Source: Fictibacillus phosphorivorans
GTDB taxonomy: Bacteria; Bacillota; Bacilli; Bacillales; Fictibacillaceae
Direction of reading: 5' to 3'
Length of the DNA stretch: 64,000 nucleotides
NCBI RefSeq assembly: GCF_001629705.1
Contig: NZ_CP015378.1
Location: 3,534,001 to 3,598,000, forward strand
Under the pieces are notes generated by a model. The model saw only the letters and a program-made list of their open reading frames with translations, was not told the DNA's origin and did not search any database. Below are positions 27,372-36,504 of this stretch, piece by piece; the first letter of the stretch is position 1; each line of letters begins with the position of its first letter. The position numbers were made by a program, and so were the translations under genes.

Positions 27372-28721
27372 ATGAATAAAATTGAATCACCAACACAAAA
27401 GATAACAGTTCTTTTAACAGATCTTGTTCTCATTACGCTTTCGTATTTCATCGCCTTGTTACTAAGAAGGCCAGATCTTGAGGTTCGAAACTGGGACGCT
27501 TCCTTAGCTGTCCTGCCTTGGATACTTGTTGTAAGTCTATTTTTCTTAGCGGCTTATGAAATGTACTCGTTTCACCGTAAGACCATTTGGGACATCTACA
27601 GCAATATTTTTATCGTAACCACATTTATCATGTTCTTTACGATGGCAGCATCGTTCATGTTCCGAGCGTTCGCCTTACCGCGTTCAGTCATCTTACTCGC
27701 ATACTTGTTATCAATCGTTCTACTAATCTCGTTTAAATTGATCCTAGTGAATACATCACGCAAGAGTAATGAAGGAACAGTACTATTCGTTACAAGAGAA
27801 GCAACGGATGAATTAAAGTACCTTTACCCTTCATTAAACAACATGTCTGTAAAAACAATCAGTCCGGATTCTCCATTTGATGATGTAGCTGAAGCTCTCT
27901 CATCAGCCGATTGCTTAATGATCGGGCCAGATTGCCCAGAAGAAACAAAATCCAAACTCATTTTTTATTCTATGAAAAATGACAAATTGGTTTATGTTGT
28001 ACCATCTTTATATGACTTACTTGTTTCTAAATCAGTGATTACATCACTTGATGATACAATGATTGTTGGTGTTAAGCCTTTCGGGCTTACATTTGATCAG
28101 TTACTCGTAAAGCGAGTGTTCGATATTACCTTGTCACTCATCATGCTGATTGTTCTTTCTCCTCTTTTCTTACTTGCAGCAATTGCTATTAAGATCGAGG
28201 AACCAAAAGGCACGATCTTCTACAAACAAGAAAGAGCTGGTAGACATAATCGTCCGTTCATGATTTACAAGTTTCGTTCAATGGTTATGAATGCAGAGGC
28301 ATTAACTGGCCCTACTCTCGCTGAACAGAATGATAACCGTATCACAAAAGCTGGTCGATTCTTACGTGCAACACGAATTGATGAACTGCCACAATTAATA
28401 AACGTACTAGCAGGACACATGTCTATCATTGGACCACGTCCTGAACGTGAATTTTTCATTCAGCAGTTCACAAAAAGCAACAAATCATACCAATACCGTA
28501 ATACAGTTAAACCAGGAATTACAGGTTACGCTCAAATTATGGGTAAATATACGACAGACGTAGAGAACAAACTTCGCTTCGATCTGTATTACATCAGAAA
28601 CTATTCGTTTTGGATGGATCTTGTTATCCTGCTTCGTACGATAAACGTAGTACTTGATAAAACGAAAGCAGAAGGTGGAGCAACAAAACCCGCTAAAGAA
28701 ACAAAAACTATACAAATGTAA
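27372..28721 (+). CDS. polyprenyl-phosphate sugar-1-phosphate transferase (WbaP/EPS type)
   Basis: A 449-residue membrane enzyme that starts glycan assembly by moving a sugar-1-phosphate to undecaprenyl phosphate. About four N-terminal membrane helices and a linker domain are followed by a further membrane segment (SLIMLIVLSPLFLLAAIAI) and the catalytic domain: GTIFYKQERAGR, FMIYKFRSM, RATRIDELPQLINVLAGHMSIIGPRPE, and the VKPGITGYAQIMG signature. It is the only obvious priming transferase in the window and could initiate the Wzx/Wzy-type polymer of the nonulosonic operon, though it lies 13 kb away. AAGGAG precedes the ATG by 10 nt. Confidence 0.9.
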   Translation: MNKIESPTQKITVLLTDLVLITLSYFIALLLRRPDLEVRNWDASLAVLPWILVVSLFFLAAYEMYSFHRKTIWDIYSNIFIVTTFIMFFTMAASFMFRAFALPRSVILLAYLLSIVLLISFKLILVNTSRKSNEGTVLFVTREATDELKYLYPSLNNMSVKTISPDSPFDDVAEALSSADCLMIGPDCPEETKSKLIFYSMKNDKLVYVVPSLYDLLVSKSVITSLDDTMIVGVKPFGLTFDQLLVKRVFDITLSLIMLIVLSPLFLLAAIAIKIEEPKGTIFYKQERAGRHNRPFMIYKFRSMVMNAEALTGPTLAEQNDNRITKAGRFLRATRIDELPQLINVLAGHMSIIGPRPEREFFIQQFTKSNKSYQYRNTVKPGITGYAQIMGKYTTDVENKLRFDLYYIRNYSFWMDLVILLRTINVVLDKTKAEGGATKPAKETKTIQM

Positions 28722-28726
28722 TAGCT

Positions 28727-28754
28727 AAGGACAGGAGAATACTCCTGTCCTTTT
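28727..28754 (+). terminator. terminator of the sugar transferase gene
   Basis: Perfect inverted repeat AAGGACAGGAG / CTCCTGTCCTT with a four-base loop, followed by a short T-run, 6 nt after the stop. Confidence 0.88.
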
Positions 28755-28869
28755 CCTATGTTTTGGATATTATGAGAGAATATAATCATCATTCCCTATT
28801 GATGAAAATTTTGTCAAATATTACGATATAAAAGTGAAACAGATCGAATTTTCTTTAGGGAGGAAAAAA

Positions 28870-29775
28870 ATGAAATTTGTTTTAAAAAGTCTTGTCCTTT
28901 TTTGTATGGTTTTCACTGCGGTTGCCTTCACTCATGCAGATGACGCATCAGCAGCAGCCTCTATTAACAAAACGTACTATGTAAAAGGTGACATTGTTAA
29001 CATTCGTTCTGGAACGGGAACTAATTATCCAACCGTTACACAAGTCAAATACGGAACAAAGCTCCAAGCTTTTCAATATGCATATAACAGCAAAAAAGAA
29101 GTCTGGTACCACGTTACTTTGCCTAATGGACAGAAGGGATGGATCGCAAGCTGGCTGATCACTTCAACCGCTCCTGCTTACTCTCCTATAAACGCTCCAC
29201 TTATTTCTCAAATGCCTGAGCTTCCAAGAGGATGTGAGGTGACAAGCCTTGCGATGATGCTTCATCATGCAGGTAAGAAAGTGAGTAAGATGACTCTTGC
29301 TTATGAGGTGAAAGAAGATCCAACTCCTTATCGAAAAGTAGATGGAAAAGTATATTTCGGAAATCCAAACGTAGGATTTGTAGGAAACATGTATACGTAT
29401 AATAAGCCTGGTTACGGCGTTTATAACAAACCCGTTGAAAGCTTAGCTAGACAATACCTTGGAAACCGTGTTGTAAATCTATCTGGTCAATCCTTTACAG
29501 AGGTCAAAAAACAACTCGATAAGAAAAAACCCGTTTGGGTGATAGCAAACTCATGGTTTACAAAACTTCCTGAATCACAATTTACATATTTCTACACACC
29601 TCAAGGGAAGATTAAAGTGACGTACCGTGAGCATTCTGTATTAGTAACAGGTTATAGCGGTGGGTATGTTTATTTTAACGATCCACTATCCAATCAAAAG
29701 AATAGAAAACTCCGTTTAAACAATTTTATTGCCGCTTGGGAACAGATGGGTAAACAAGCGATTAGTTATAACTAA
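28870..29775 (+). CDS. secreted C39-like peptidase with SH3 domain
   Basis: A 301-residue exported protein with a signal peptide (~1-30), a bacterial SH3 domain (~35-95: VNIRSGTGTNYPTV, GWIASW) and a C39_2-type papain-fold domain. The domain has Cys122 in LPRGCEVTSLAMML, His in YREHSVLVTGY and Asp in YFNDPL, so the triad appears complete. Such SH3-C39 proteins are common in Bacillaceae and are presumed wall-associated peptidases. The start at 28870 is chosen because GGGAGG lies 6 nt upstream and the signal peptide begins there, although an in-frame GTG exists 36 nt earlier. Confidence 0.88.
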   Translation: MKFVLKSLVLFCMVFTAVAFTHADDASAAASINKTYYVKGDIVNIRSGTGTNYPTVTQVKYGTKLQAFQYAYNSKKEVWYHVTLPNGQKGWIASWLITSTAPAYSPINAPLISQMPELPRGCEVTSLAMMLHHAGKKVSKMTLAYEVKEDPTPYRKVDGKVYFGNPNVGFVGNMYTYNKPGYGVYNKPVESLARQYLGNRVVNLSGQSFTEVKKQLDKKKPVWVIANSWFTKLPESQFTYFYTPQGKIKVTYREHSVLVTGYSGGYVYFNDPLSNQKNRKLRLNNFIAAWEQMGKQAISYN

Positions 29776-29787
29776 ACAATGAAAGAA

Positions 29788-29825
29788 AGAAGCCAGCGTA
29801 TATTGCAAACGCTGGCTTCTTTTTT
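29788..29825 (+). terminator. terminator of the C39 peptidase gene
   Basis: Inverted repeat AGAAGCCAGCG / CGCTGGCTTCT with an 11-base loop and six T following, close to the stop codon. Confidence 0.92.
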
Positions 29826-29874
29826 CATGTTTAATAGGGAGCATTTATATACCGGTCAGATTATAGCTCATGGT

Positions 29875-30711
29875 TTAAAATACATCATACGATTTCTTAT
29901 CATGATAGTGCAGAAAGTTTAATTTTTTCGCGTAACTTTTACTTTTACGCTCCGACTTCGTAGACACCGTCATTATTTGAGTTTTCCCTATTTGTTGTAT
30001 CTTTTTCAACTTACTAATCTGAATCTGAGCCCACTCATCTGTTGAAACTTCATTATAATCAAAACCTTCCCACATGAAACCATCCATATACATGTGAGTA
30101 TGCTGAATCGTTTCCATCCCCCAATTTTGCACCATTAGGAGATTCGGATATTTGCTATTGCTTTTTTTCAGGAAGTTTTTTAGTCCCTCCAACTGCTTTT
30201 TATATATCGTTTTTTGCTCTAAATGTTCATTGTCGATGTTACCGACTGTATCGAAGAAAACACCATCCATTCCTTTTGAAGAAACTTGTCTTTCCATTTC
30301 ATCTATAAGGACACTATGATAGTGTTCACTTGTTATATCCATTAAAAAAGAATCCCATTGTTCGTAATGAACTTTATCGCCATTTCTGTAAAAATAGTCA
30401 ATTTCAGAAAGAAGATCAAGCCTTTTCTGATTCCATGTTGGTGTTTCCATAACACTAATATAGCCCAGAACAATCGTCCCGTTTTGTTTCAGATATTGAA
30501 CTTGCTCTTTTGTGTATAGCTGTGGTTCAATCACGATTAAATCATAAGTTCTTAACTTGTTTAGAATATGTTCTGTTGGTGCAGAGTAATAAATCTTGTA
30601 GTTCTTTACCTTTTGCAAACCACTGTTTACATCCTCAGCAGAGCCACGATTAGGATTTAACGACATAAATCCAAAAGTAAAAATTGCCATAATTAATAAC
30701 CACTTTTTCAT
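29875..30711 (-). CDS. GH114 endo-alpha-1,4-polygalactosaminidase (PelA hydrolase-like)
   Basis: A secreted ~278-residue TIM-barrel glycosidase. The signal peptide MKKWLLIMAIFTFGFMSLNP is followed by GH114 landmarks: YDLIVIEPQ, GYISVMETPTW, DGVFFDTVGN and DGFMWEGFDY. GH114 enzymes and the hydrolase half of Gram-negative PelA cut partially deacetylated polygalactosamine, that is Pel. Here the hydrolase is separate from the deacetylase and follows pelG. The true start is 30711, after GGGGGA; the longer in-frame reading would translate a riboswitch. A c-di-GMP-I aptamer occupies the leader and the ribosome site lies in a hairpin, so expression is probably c-di-GMP controlled. Confidence 0.9.
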   Translation of the reverse strand: MKKWLLIMAIFTFGFMSLNPNRGSAEDVNSGLQKVKNYKIYYSAPTEHILNKLRTYDLIVIEPQLYTKEQVQYLKQNGTIVLGYISVMETPTWNQKRLDLLSEIDYFYRNGDKVHYEQWDSFLMDITSEHYHSVLIDEMERQVSSKGMDGVFFDTVGNIDNEHLEQKTIYKKQLEGLKNFLKKSNSKYPNLLMVQNWGMETIQHTHMYMDGFMWEGFDYNEVSTDEWAQIQISKLKKIQQIGKTQIMTVSTKSERKSKSYAKKLNFLHYHDKKSYDVF

Positions 30712-30719
30712 AAAAAATT

Positions 30720-30738
30720 CCCCCGATTCATACGAGGG
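30720..30738 (-). promoter_or_regulatory. ribosome-site hairpin (expression platform) of the GH114 gene
   Basis: On the minus strand CCCUCG can pair with CGGGGG (one G-U pair), leaving a seven-base loop. The 3' arm contains the GGGGGA ribosome site and is followed by AAUUUUUU running into the ATG at 30711. The 5' arm overlaps the last base of the riboswitch P1 stem. It could act as an occluded ribosome site or as a terminator. Confidence 0.6.
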
Positions 30739-30832
30739 ATGGGTTGGTTTCGCGGACTGGCAATCTTTATTCAAAAAAGAGAATCGAAGACCCATATCTT
30801 TGCGTCCTTGGTTTTCACCAAGTTTGCCCATC
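30738..30832 (-). promoter_or_regulatory. c-di-GMP-I (GEMM) riboswitch aptamer
   Basis: On the minus strand P1 pairs GAUGGG (30827-30832) with CCCAUC (30738-30743). GGGCAAAC follows the 5' arm. P2 is CUUGGU-GAAA-ACCAAG (30807-30822) with the family's GAAA tetraloop, then the invariant GGACGCAAAG (30798-30807). These are the defining features of the GEMM-I c-di-GMP aptamer. It ends 27 nt before the GH114 start codon. P3 and its tetraloop receptor are less clear by eye. Confidence 0.88.
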
Positions 30833-30843
30833 ACCACAGTATT

Positions 30844-30878
30844 TAATTAGTTATTTCCATTTTATAGGTTTTGAATTC
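30844..30878 (-). promoter_or_regulatory. possible sigma-A promoter of the riboswitch-GH114 unit
   Basis: On the minus strand TTGTCT and TATAAA are separated by 15 nt, just upstream of the aptamer and downstream of the pelG stop. The spacing is short, so this is tentative. Read-through from pelG is the alternative because no terminator is seen between the genes. Confidence 0.3.
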
Positions 30879-30901
30879 AAAAGACAATACAACGAACTTT
30901 A

Positions 30902-32350
30902 TTAATTTGAAAATTTAGAAATGATTTTCTCAAATGAATTTTGATGGTGTTTCGGATCCTTCTTTGTAAATATATGAAAGTCAGCATTTCCTACATATGA
31001 AATTAATCGAAGCCCTCCGTATGTAAATGAAAATGCAGCTCCCACTGCTACTCCAACTCCGTACCAATCAAATCCTAGTGGTAGTAACGTATAGGTTACG
31101 AAAAAGGTTATGAAAAAAAATAAAAAGGTTGTAGTACAAGCTCCCTTTCGATCATCAAAATATAAATGCAGAAGCGAAAGTGTTAAAACAAGACTAATCG
31201 AAAAGACCGCTATTAATGTAATCGGCATTAACTCAAAGAAATCAGCTTTCCACTCAAACCAAGTAACAAATCTAGGAAGCAATAAAAGAACAAGCAATGT
31301 AAATAACCCTTGAGTTCTTATAAGGCGTACAACTTCCTCCTTCAGCACCCTGATCATCACCTTCTTACTTTCTTTTATCTGCTCTAAACTTCCACCTTCA
31401 TTAATAAAGCCATAGAAAGTCCAATACTTCTTATAGAATCTTGTTTCAATGGAGATTACAAAAGTCATCATTGTAGGAATAATCGTTAAGAAGGACCAAA
31501 ACAGAGCAGTATCATAATCTGGATGATAACGGAACGTGTTCTCAACATACACCGATCCCTCACCAAACCAAATGATCCAATTACTGATCCAAAGTCCAAA
31601 ACTATAAAAAAGTCCTGTGAAAAGTAAATCAGGGTACTTATAAGTATACTTTAAAAATCCCCATTGGTTTGACAAGGGACGGTCTGGAAAACTAATAAAA
31701 AGATGATAAAGAAGCCAGAGCAGCGTAACTAGCATCCCCAATGTAAAGACACCTAGCATAACGGCTGCTCCTTTTATATAGGGAAGAGAATGGACAAGTT
31801 CACCAATTGGAAGCACCCAAAACCCGACAACCGTTAACAGTCCTCCGAAAAAAAAGGCATACACAATATTCATGTACTCTTTTGTTGCCGTGCTATATAA
31901 AAACAGTACCCAGATAAGGTTCATAATCAGAAACAATATCAAAACAAGCCAATCGTACCAAAATGGTATGGGAGTAAGTAGAGCAAACGGAATCCACAAT
32001 AGAAGCGCAATACTCGTCGTTAGCTTTGCCAGACCAACACTCGTTGCAGCAACATCTTCAATTTTTCCTGCATAGAACAGATCTGCTATATACCTTGTTA
32101 CAACGAGTTGAAGTGAAAAATAAATCACTTGTGAAAAAATAAACGTATACGAGATGGAGACTACAAATAACTCTCTTGTACGAAGATCAACATCGTAATT
32201 CTTCATCCCCCATTGCAAAAGAGTGAGAACAGCAATGGTGATTAACCAAGGTCCCGAAGTTAAAAGAATAGTAAAACCATAAGCCTTTGCTCTGCTAGAA
32301 AAGTAATCTTCTTGGAACATCTTTTGAAGTTGGAAGCCTATTCCTGCCAT
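30902..32350 (-). CDS. pelG: PelG, Pel exopolysaccharide membrane transporter
   Basis: A 482-residue polytopic protein with ~12 hydrophobic segments and the PelG opening MAGIGFQLQKMFQEDYFSSRAKAYGFTILLTSGPW (given in part). In Pseudomonas PelG belongs to the flippase superfamily and forms, with PelD, PelE and PelF, the inner-membrane synthase complex that exports Pel. The gene overlaps the end of pelF by a few codons and is the last gene of the D-E-A-F-G order, the order reported for Gram-positive Pel clusters such as in B. cereus. Only the GH114 gene with its own leader follows. Confidence 0.9.
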   Translation of the reverse strand: MAGIGFQLQKMFQEDYFSSRAKAYGFTILLTSGPWLITIAVLTLLQWGMKNYDVDLRTRELFVVSISYTFIFSQVIYFSLQLVVTRYIADLFYAGKIEDVAATSVGLAKLTTSIALLLWIPFALLTPIPFWYDWLVLILFLIMNLIWVLFLYSTATKEYMNIVYAFFFGGLLTVVGFWVLPIGELVHSLPYIKGAAVMLGVFTLGMLVTLLWLLYHLFISFPDRPLSNQWGFLKYTYKYPDLLFTGLFYSFGLWISNWIIWFGEGSVYVENTFRYHPDYDTALFWSFLTIIPTMMTFVISIETRFYKKYWTFYGFINEGGSLEQIKESKKVMIRVLKEEVVRLIRTQGLFTLLVLLLLPRFVTWFEWKADFFELMPITLIAVFSISLVLTLSLLHLYFDDRKGACTTTFLFFFITFFVTYTLLPLGFDWYGVGVAVGAAFSFTYGGLRLISYVGNADFHIFTKKDPKHHQNSFEKIISKFSN

Positions 32351-33765
32351 TGTTTTATTCTACCTACTTCCTTATAAAGAGAACGATATCTCTCAATTAC
32401 TTCACTAAGCTGATATCTATGCTGCACCCGCTTGAATCCATGTCTGCCATGAAGTTCGATTAATGATGGTTCTTCCACATATTTTTCTATGCTTTCCGCA
32501 ATTTTTCTAGGGTTTACAGGAGGAACGATGAAACCTGCAGGTCCGAACAAATCGATTGCACCGCCTGTTATCAGTTCGTCACAATCCCCAACATTTGTAC
32601 TTACAAATGGAACACCGGCGGCTAGACCTTCTAAAATGGCCAAAGGCTGACCCTCTGATATACTCGTTAACAGTAATACATCAATTTCAACTAATTTTTC
32701 TTGTACATTGATTTTACCAGTGAATGTTACAAACTCTTTTAGATCAAGTTCTTCAACTAAGTTTCGGCATTCTCTTACATACTCTTCATCTTCATCTAAT
32801 GGTCCAAATATTTGTAATTGAAAAGGAATATGCCTTTTTCGCAACATACTGGCTGCATAAATCATGGTTATTATATCTTTTATTGGGACTACTCTAACAA
32901 TTGCCCCTAACTGAATAGGATTTTCAACAGAGAAACGCATACTATTAAACGATGGGTTTGAAAGTGTTACTCCGTTTGCAATGACGAGCTGTTTGGATTT
33001 AGCTGCTCCAAGCCGCTCTTGAATCACAGCATTTTTTTGAAAAAGCGTAATTAATTGTTCAGCCTGACTATAGGCTAGTTGACTTAAAAAATAGAAAAAT
33101 TGAATCCACCTGCTTTTATAGATCATAGGTATCCAATCAGACTTCAAAATTTCCTCTTCTCGTTCGCGAGAGTAAATTCCATGTTCTGTAACGATTAGAG
33201 GAATATCTTGATTGACTGAAAGATATGCTCCTATGACCCCTGCATAACCAGTAGAGGCTGCATGCAATAGTTCATAATCATCAAATTCACTTTGAAGAAG
33301 ATGGAGTATAGGCTCATACTTGTTACGAATCATCCAGAAATAGTCAATGAAAGAGCTTTGTAGTTTTTCTTCTTTATAGCAAATCTGAACAATTTCCCAA
33401 AATTCATTGCTTCTAAAAAAACCAGAGGGATTGCCAATAATATCTGAGTTCCCTAAAAAACGCATGGCTTTACCTGTTCGATCCTTCGACAAAAAGAATG
33501 AAAGTAAATCCTCTTTGTTTTCAGCACTCAAATTAGGGTATATCGGTTTTTCTTCTTTTACTTCTAATGGATAGACCTTAACTGATTTCCCATTAACAGG
33601 AAGCTCATATTTCCAATCATCTGTGGTTGTTCGGGAAATACCAGGCATAATAGAAATAATGGTGAAATCAAACTCAGGCATCTGAGTAATTAGCGTATGT
33701 ATCCATGAAGAAACCCCTCCACTGACAAAAGGGTAACTCCCCTCTGCTATGATGGCTACTCTCAC
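32338..33765 (-). CDS. pelF: PelF, Pel polysaccharide glycosyltransferase (GT4)
   Basis: The cytoplasmic polymerising enzyme of Pel synthesis, which uses UDP-GalNAc in characterised systems. The 475-residue GT-B protein starts with VAIIAEGSYPFVSGGVSSW, characteristic of PelF, and ends with the GT4 EX7E region SEGQPLAILEGLAAGVPFVSTNVGDC. TEHGIYSRERE is also typical. Its ATG overlaps the pelA-type gene stop and its 3' end overlaps pelG, showing tight coupling. Confidence 0.94.
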   Translation of the reverse strand: MRVAIIAEGSYPFVSGGVSSWIHTLITQMPEFDFTIISIMPGISRTTTDDWKYELPVNGKSVKVYPLEVKEEKPIYPNLSAENKEDLLSFFLSKDRTGKAMRFLGNSDIIGNPSGFFRSNEFWEIVQICYKEEKLQSSFIDYFWMIRNKYEPILHLLQSEFDDYELLHAASTGYAGVIGAYLSVNQDIPLIVTEHGIYSREREEEILKSDWIPMIYKSRWIQFFYFLSQLAYSQAEQLITLFQKNAVIQERLGAAKSKQLVIANGVTLSNPSFNSMRFSVENPIQLGAIVRVVPIKDIITMIYAASMLRKRHIPFQLQIFGPLDEDEEYVRECRNLVEELDLKEFVTFTGKINVQEKLVEIDVLLLTSISEGQPLAILEGLAAGVPFVSTNVGDCDELITGGAIDLFGPAGFIVPPVNPRKIAESIEKYVEEPSLIELHGRHGFKRVQHRYQLSEVIERYRSLYKEVGRIKQWQE

Positions 33766-35603
33766 TCTGCCTCACCTCTTTTAATAGGAACTACCGTTTT
33801 TCCCATAGTTGTTTGAACTGTATAAAGTCCTTCAACACCTTTTACTTTTGCTACACTATAACTATCAAAAGCACCTGTTTCCAATTTTTCATTATCATTT
33901 AGACGTATTAGAAAAACACTTGGTGAAACTAGATTCTTACCATAAATAATTAATTGATTCTCTTGATAGTCTACGCTCATTTCTGATTCGCTGTAACTTA
34001 AATAGAGCTTTTTTGCTTCTTGAGCTGTAACCCCTTTAAGAAAAGGATATGTTTCATAAATATTTTTCAAATGACGATCAAGTTCAACATTTAAATCTGG
34101 CCATTTAAACCCTTTATTTCTATAGGGATCTAATAGATCGTCTGGATGAATAAAATGAGACAGTATACCCGCATTCGCTAGTGCATCGGCGTATGAAAAT
34201 TGCTCGTACAAATCAGGTGCATACCCACTAGATACTCGAGGTAAATGGAAATAGCCTGAGTTGTTTTCGTCGTAGCCAAACTCTTGGATAAAGGATCCTT
34301 GCTTATTATCGCCTAAATACAGAGACGAAATAGTATCAATGGAAGGTGCAGCTTGACTTAATGCTTTAATGCCGGTTTTATTGATTACGTTTGAGGGAGG
34401 TACATAGGTTTTAATAGTATAATTAGGAAAAAAATGCTCATTCATCTTCATTACTCGAGAAATTCCTTCCTCCATTTGTTCCTGACTATTCCAAGGAATA
34501 TACTCAAATTCATCATCAATAGGTTCTTTCTTTGTAACAAGTGATTGATGATTATAACCATGTAGACTTAACTCATCACCATTTCGAAGGGCATCTCGAC
34601 CGAAAAATAAGAATTTGGATTGATTTTGTTTAATTAAATGTTCGGTTTTCATCTTTTGGTCGGCTCGATAAGTCCCAATGAAAGCATGAGTAAACTTTAA
34701 AGAATATTGATCCTGCAATTCTTTCATATCCGGCCACCAAATGTTCTTATAAAAAGAACTAACACTTGTATCAAAAGCCGGAGTTATATTTTCATGATCT
34801 CCGTCAGGAAACGGTGCGGGAAAATCATCAATAAAGAAAACACTCATTTCTAATCGACTTGAAACAAATCTTGGAGGCAGTAAAGAGAGCGATTGTAACA
34901 ATAACCCTCTCGCCCCTTTTCCTTGCAGCATGGTTCCATTCCAGTACGCTACTTTTCCCTTTCCATATGAATGGTACCAGAGTATAGGAGTTTCTTGACT
35001 TTCCAAATAGACCTCACTGTCATCTTGTAAAGTAACCTCGAGAGAATTATTCGGAATTTTACCGTGAGAATCTTCAATATCTGGATAGATAGGTACAAAT
35101 GGCTTCTTAAATATAACCCCTGTTAAATTATTGGGGTTAAAACCTTCTACCCGCTCAATACCCATTACATCATTGAGGTTAGGATGAAAAAAACGTAATC
35201 CTACAAATAGCCTCCCGCCTTCATTTACAAAATCCCTAATATTGTCTTCTTCTGCGATCGCTTTCTTTTCGTCCAAAACCACAACAATTGTTAATGGGGA
35301 TGCAGAGACTCGGTCTAAAGAATCTATATATGTAAACGACAATTTTGCTAGTTCAAGAGACTTATTGAGGTGGAGCATAGAGGGGTTATCCTTAAGCGAT
35401 TCTTTATTACCCAATACAAGAATCTCAAGTTGATCACCTTTAACAGCACCTGATATAGTAGGAATTAAGGCTTGTTCTTTATCTCTTACTTCTTGTTGAG
35501 GAAAAAGCCAATGAACCTCTCCTATCCTTGAAATTTGTACAATAATTATACATAGGATGGTAATTAGCATAAGTGTCCAAACAACTTTATTAACATCTTT
35601 CAT
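33762..35603 (-). CDS. PelA deacetylase-type protein (DUF2194), Pel cluster
   Basis: A 613-residue protein with an N-terminal membrane anchor (~8-27), a GATase-like region (~55-250) and a NodB-like deacetylase region. The metal and catalytic pattern is visible as DD at 259-260 (FFIDDFPAPF) and His348/His352 in SLHGYNHQ, equivalent to the Asp-His-His set of PelA. It would deacetylate GalNAc units of Pel outside the membrane. It lacks the GH114 hydrolase domain of Pseudomonas PelA; that activity is encoded separately at 29875. A C-terminal beta region (~530-613) ends the protein. Confidence 0.87.
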   Translation of the reverse strand: MKDVNKVVWTLMLITILCIIIVQISRIGEVHWLFPQQEVRDKEQALIPTISGAVKGDQLEILVLGNKESLKDNPSMLHLNKSLELAKLSFTYIDSLDRVSASPLTIVVVLDEKKAIAEEDNIRDFVNEGGRLFVGLRFFHPNLNDVMGIERVEGFNPNNLTGVIFKKPFVPIYPDIEDSHGKIPNNSLEVTLQDDSEVYLESQETPILWYHSYGKGKVAYWNGTMLQGKGARGLLLQSLSLLPPRFVSSRLEMSVFFIDDFPAPFPDGDHENITPAFDTSVSSFYKNIWWPDMKELQDQYSLKFTHAFIGTYRADQKMKTEHLIKQNQSKFLFFGRDALRNGDELSLHGYNHQSLVTKKEPIDDEFEYIPWNSQEQMEEGISRVMKMNEHFFPNYTIKTYVPPSNVINKTGIKALSQAAPSIDTISSLYLGDNKQGSFIQEFGYDENNSGYFHLPRVSSGYAPDLYEQFSYADALANAGILSHFIHPDDLLDPYRNKGFKWPDLNVELDRHLKNIYETYPFLKGVTAQEAKKLYLSYSESEMSVDYQENQLIIYGKNLVSPSVFLIRLNDNEKLETGAFDSYSVAKVKGVEGLYTVQTTMGKTVVPIKRGEAE

Positions 35604-35609
35604 TGTTCT

Positions 35610-36503
35610 TCATCCCTTTATTAGTTCCAAGATAGACTGTAGTCTCTTCGGAATTGTAGGTGAATAGTAATTATTTATTTTTACTAAAAGTTTGTTTAAC
35701 TGAGCCTTATCATGAATTACATAGTAATAGTTAAGTAGAATGAAGTAGCATTCTTCTGAATGCGGAAAATACGATATTACCTTTTCCGACAATTGAACAG
35801 CCAGCTTTTGCTTATTATTTTCCCAATAAAATAATGCTAATTGTTCATAAAACAAGACTTCTTTTGGAAACTTCTTAATGGCATTTCTCAAAAGTGTTTC
35901 ATACGCATCTTTCTTTTCCTTCAGAATCGTATCAGAAACAACATCGCTCGCAAGATACTCTTTATATGTATAAAGAATATTCTTGTATCCTTGTAAACTG
36001 CTCTTTTGGCTCAGTGATAACTTCATGTTATGAATGGTTGCTTCATAGCGCTTATTCATTAAGTTTAATGCTGTGGCTGCATAGTGCGCTGTTTCTCTAT
36101 TTTGCTGCCCAACAGCTGCTTTTAAATACCTTCCTTGTTCAGGTATTTTATTTTCCATCAAGCGAACGACTAAATCTTTCCCGAGATCATCGACTGTTTG
36201 CATAGCTGCATAAAAAGGAATAGCTTCTCTTCTTTTTAGTGAAAGTAGTCCAATCTCATTAAAGTTATTTACATAAAAACGCTCATGATGAATATAGCGT
36301 CTTTCCTTCCCCCTGCTATCAGAAAGTTTAATAACCATCCAAACACCTAAAGCGCCTATGACAGGGACAACTGAACTAATAGCCAATAACCAAAAATACT
36401 CTGTTTTCCTGTCTTGTTCACCACTCTCTTTCTGAAAAAAGCTCTTTATTACCAAAATAATCAGGATGTTTACTGCATAGAGAAAAATGAAATACTTCAC
36501 CAT
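35610..36503 (-). CDS. PelE-like membrane/TPR protein
   Basis: A 297-residue protein with two N-terminal membrane segments (FIFLYAVNILIILVIKSFF; FWLLAISSVVPVIGALGVWMVI) and a helical cytoplasmic body with tetratricopeptide-like helices (for example FPKEVLFYEQLALFYWENNKQ). PelE has the same layout and joins PelD and PelF in the synthase. It lies 1 nt after pelD and just before the deacetylase gene, exactly where pelE is expected. Sequence similarity to PelE cannot be judged by eye, so the call leans on order and topology. Confidence 0.78.
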   Translation of the reverse strand: MVKYFIFLYAVNILIILVIKSFFQKESGEQDRKTEYFWLLAISSVVPVIGALGVWMVIKLSDSRGKERRYIHHERFYVNNFNEIGLLSLKRREAIPFYAAMQTVDDLGKDLVVRLMENKIPEQGRYLKAAVGQQNRETAHYAATALNLMNKRYEATIHNMKLSLSQKSSLQGYKNILYTYKEYLASDVVSDTILKEKKDAYETLLRNAIKKFPKEVLFYEQLALFYWENNKQKLAVQLSEKVISYFPHSEECYFILLNYYYVIHDKAQLNKLLVKINNYYSPTIPKRLQSILELIKG

Positions 36504-36504
36504 G

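Noticed and set aside
30712..30837. In-frame N-terminal extension of the GH114 protein
   Set aside because: The extension is the c-di-GMP aptamer read as protein; the signal peptide and ribosome site place the start at 30711.
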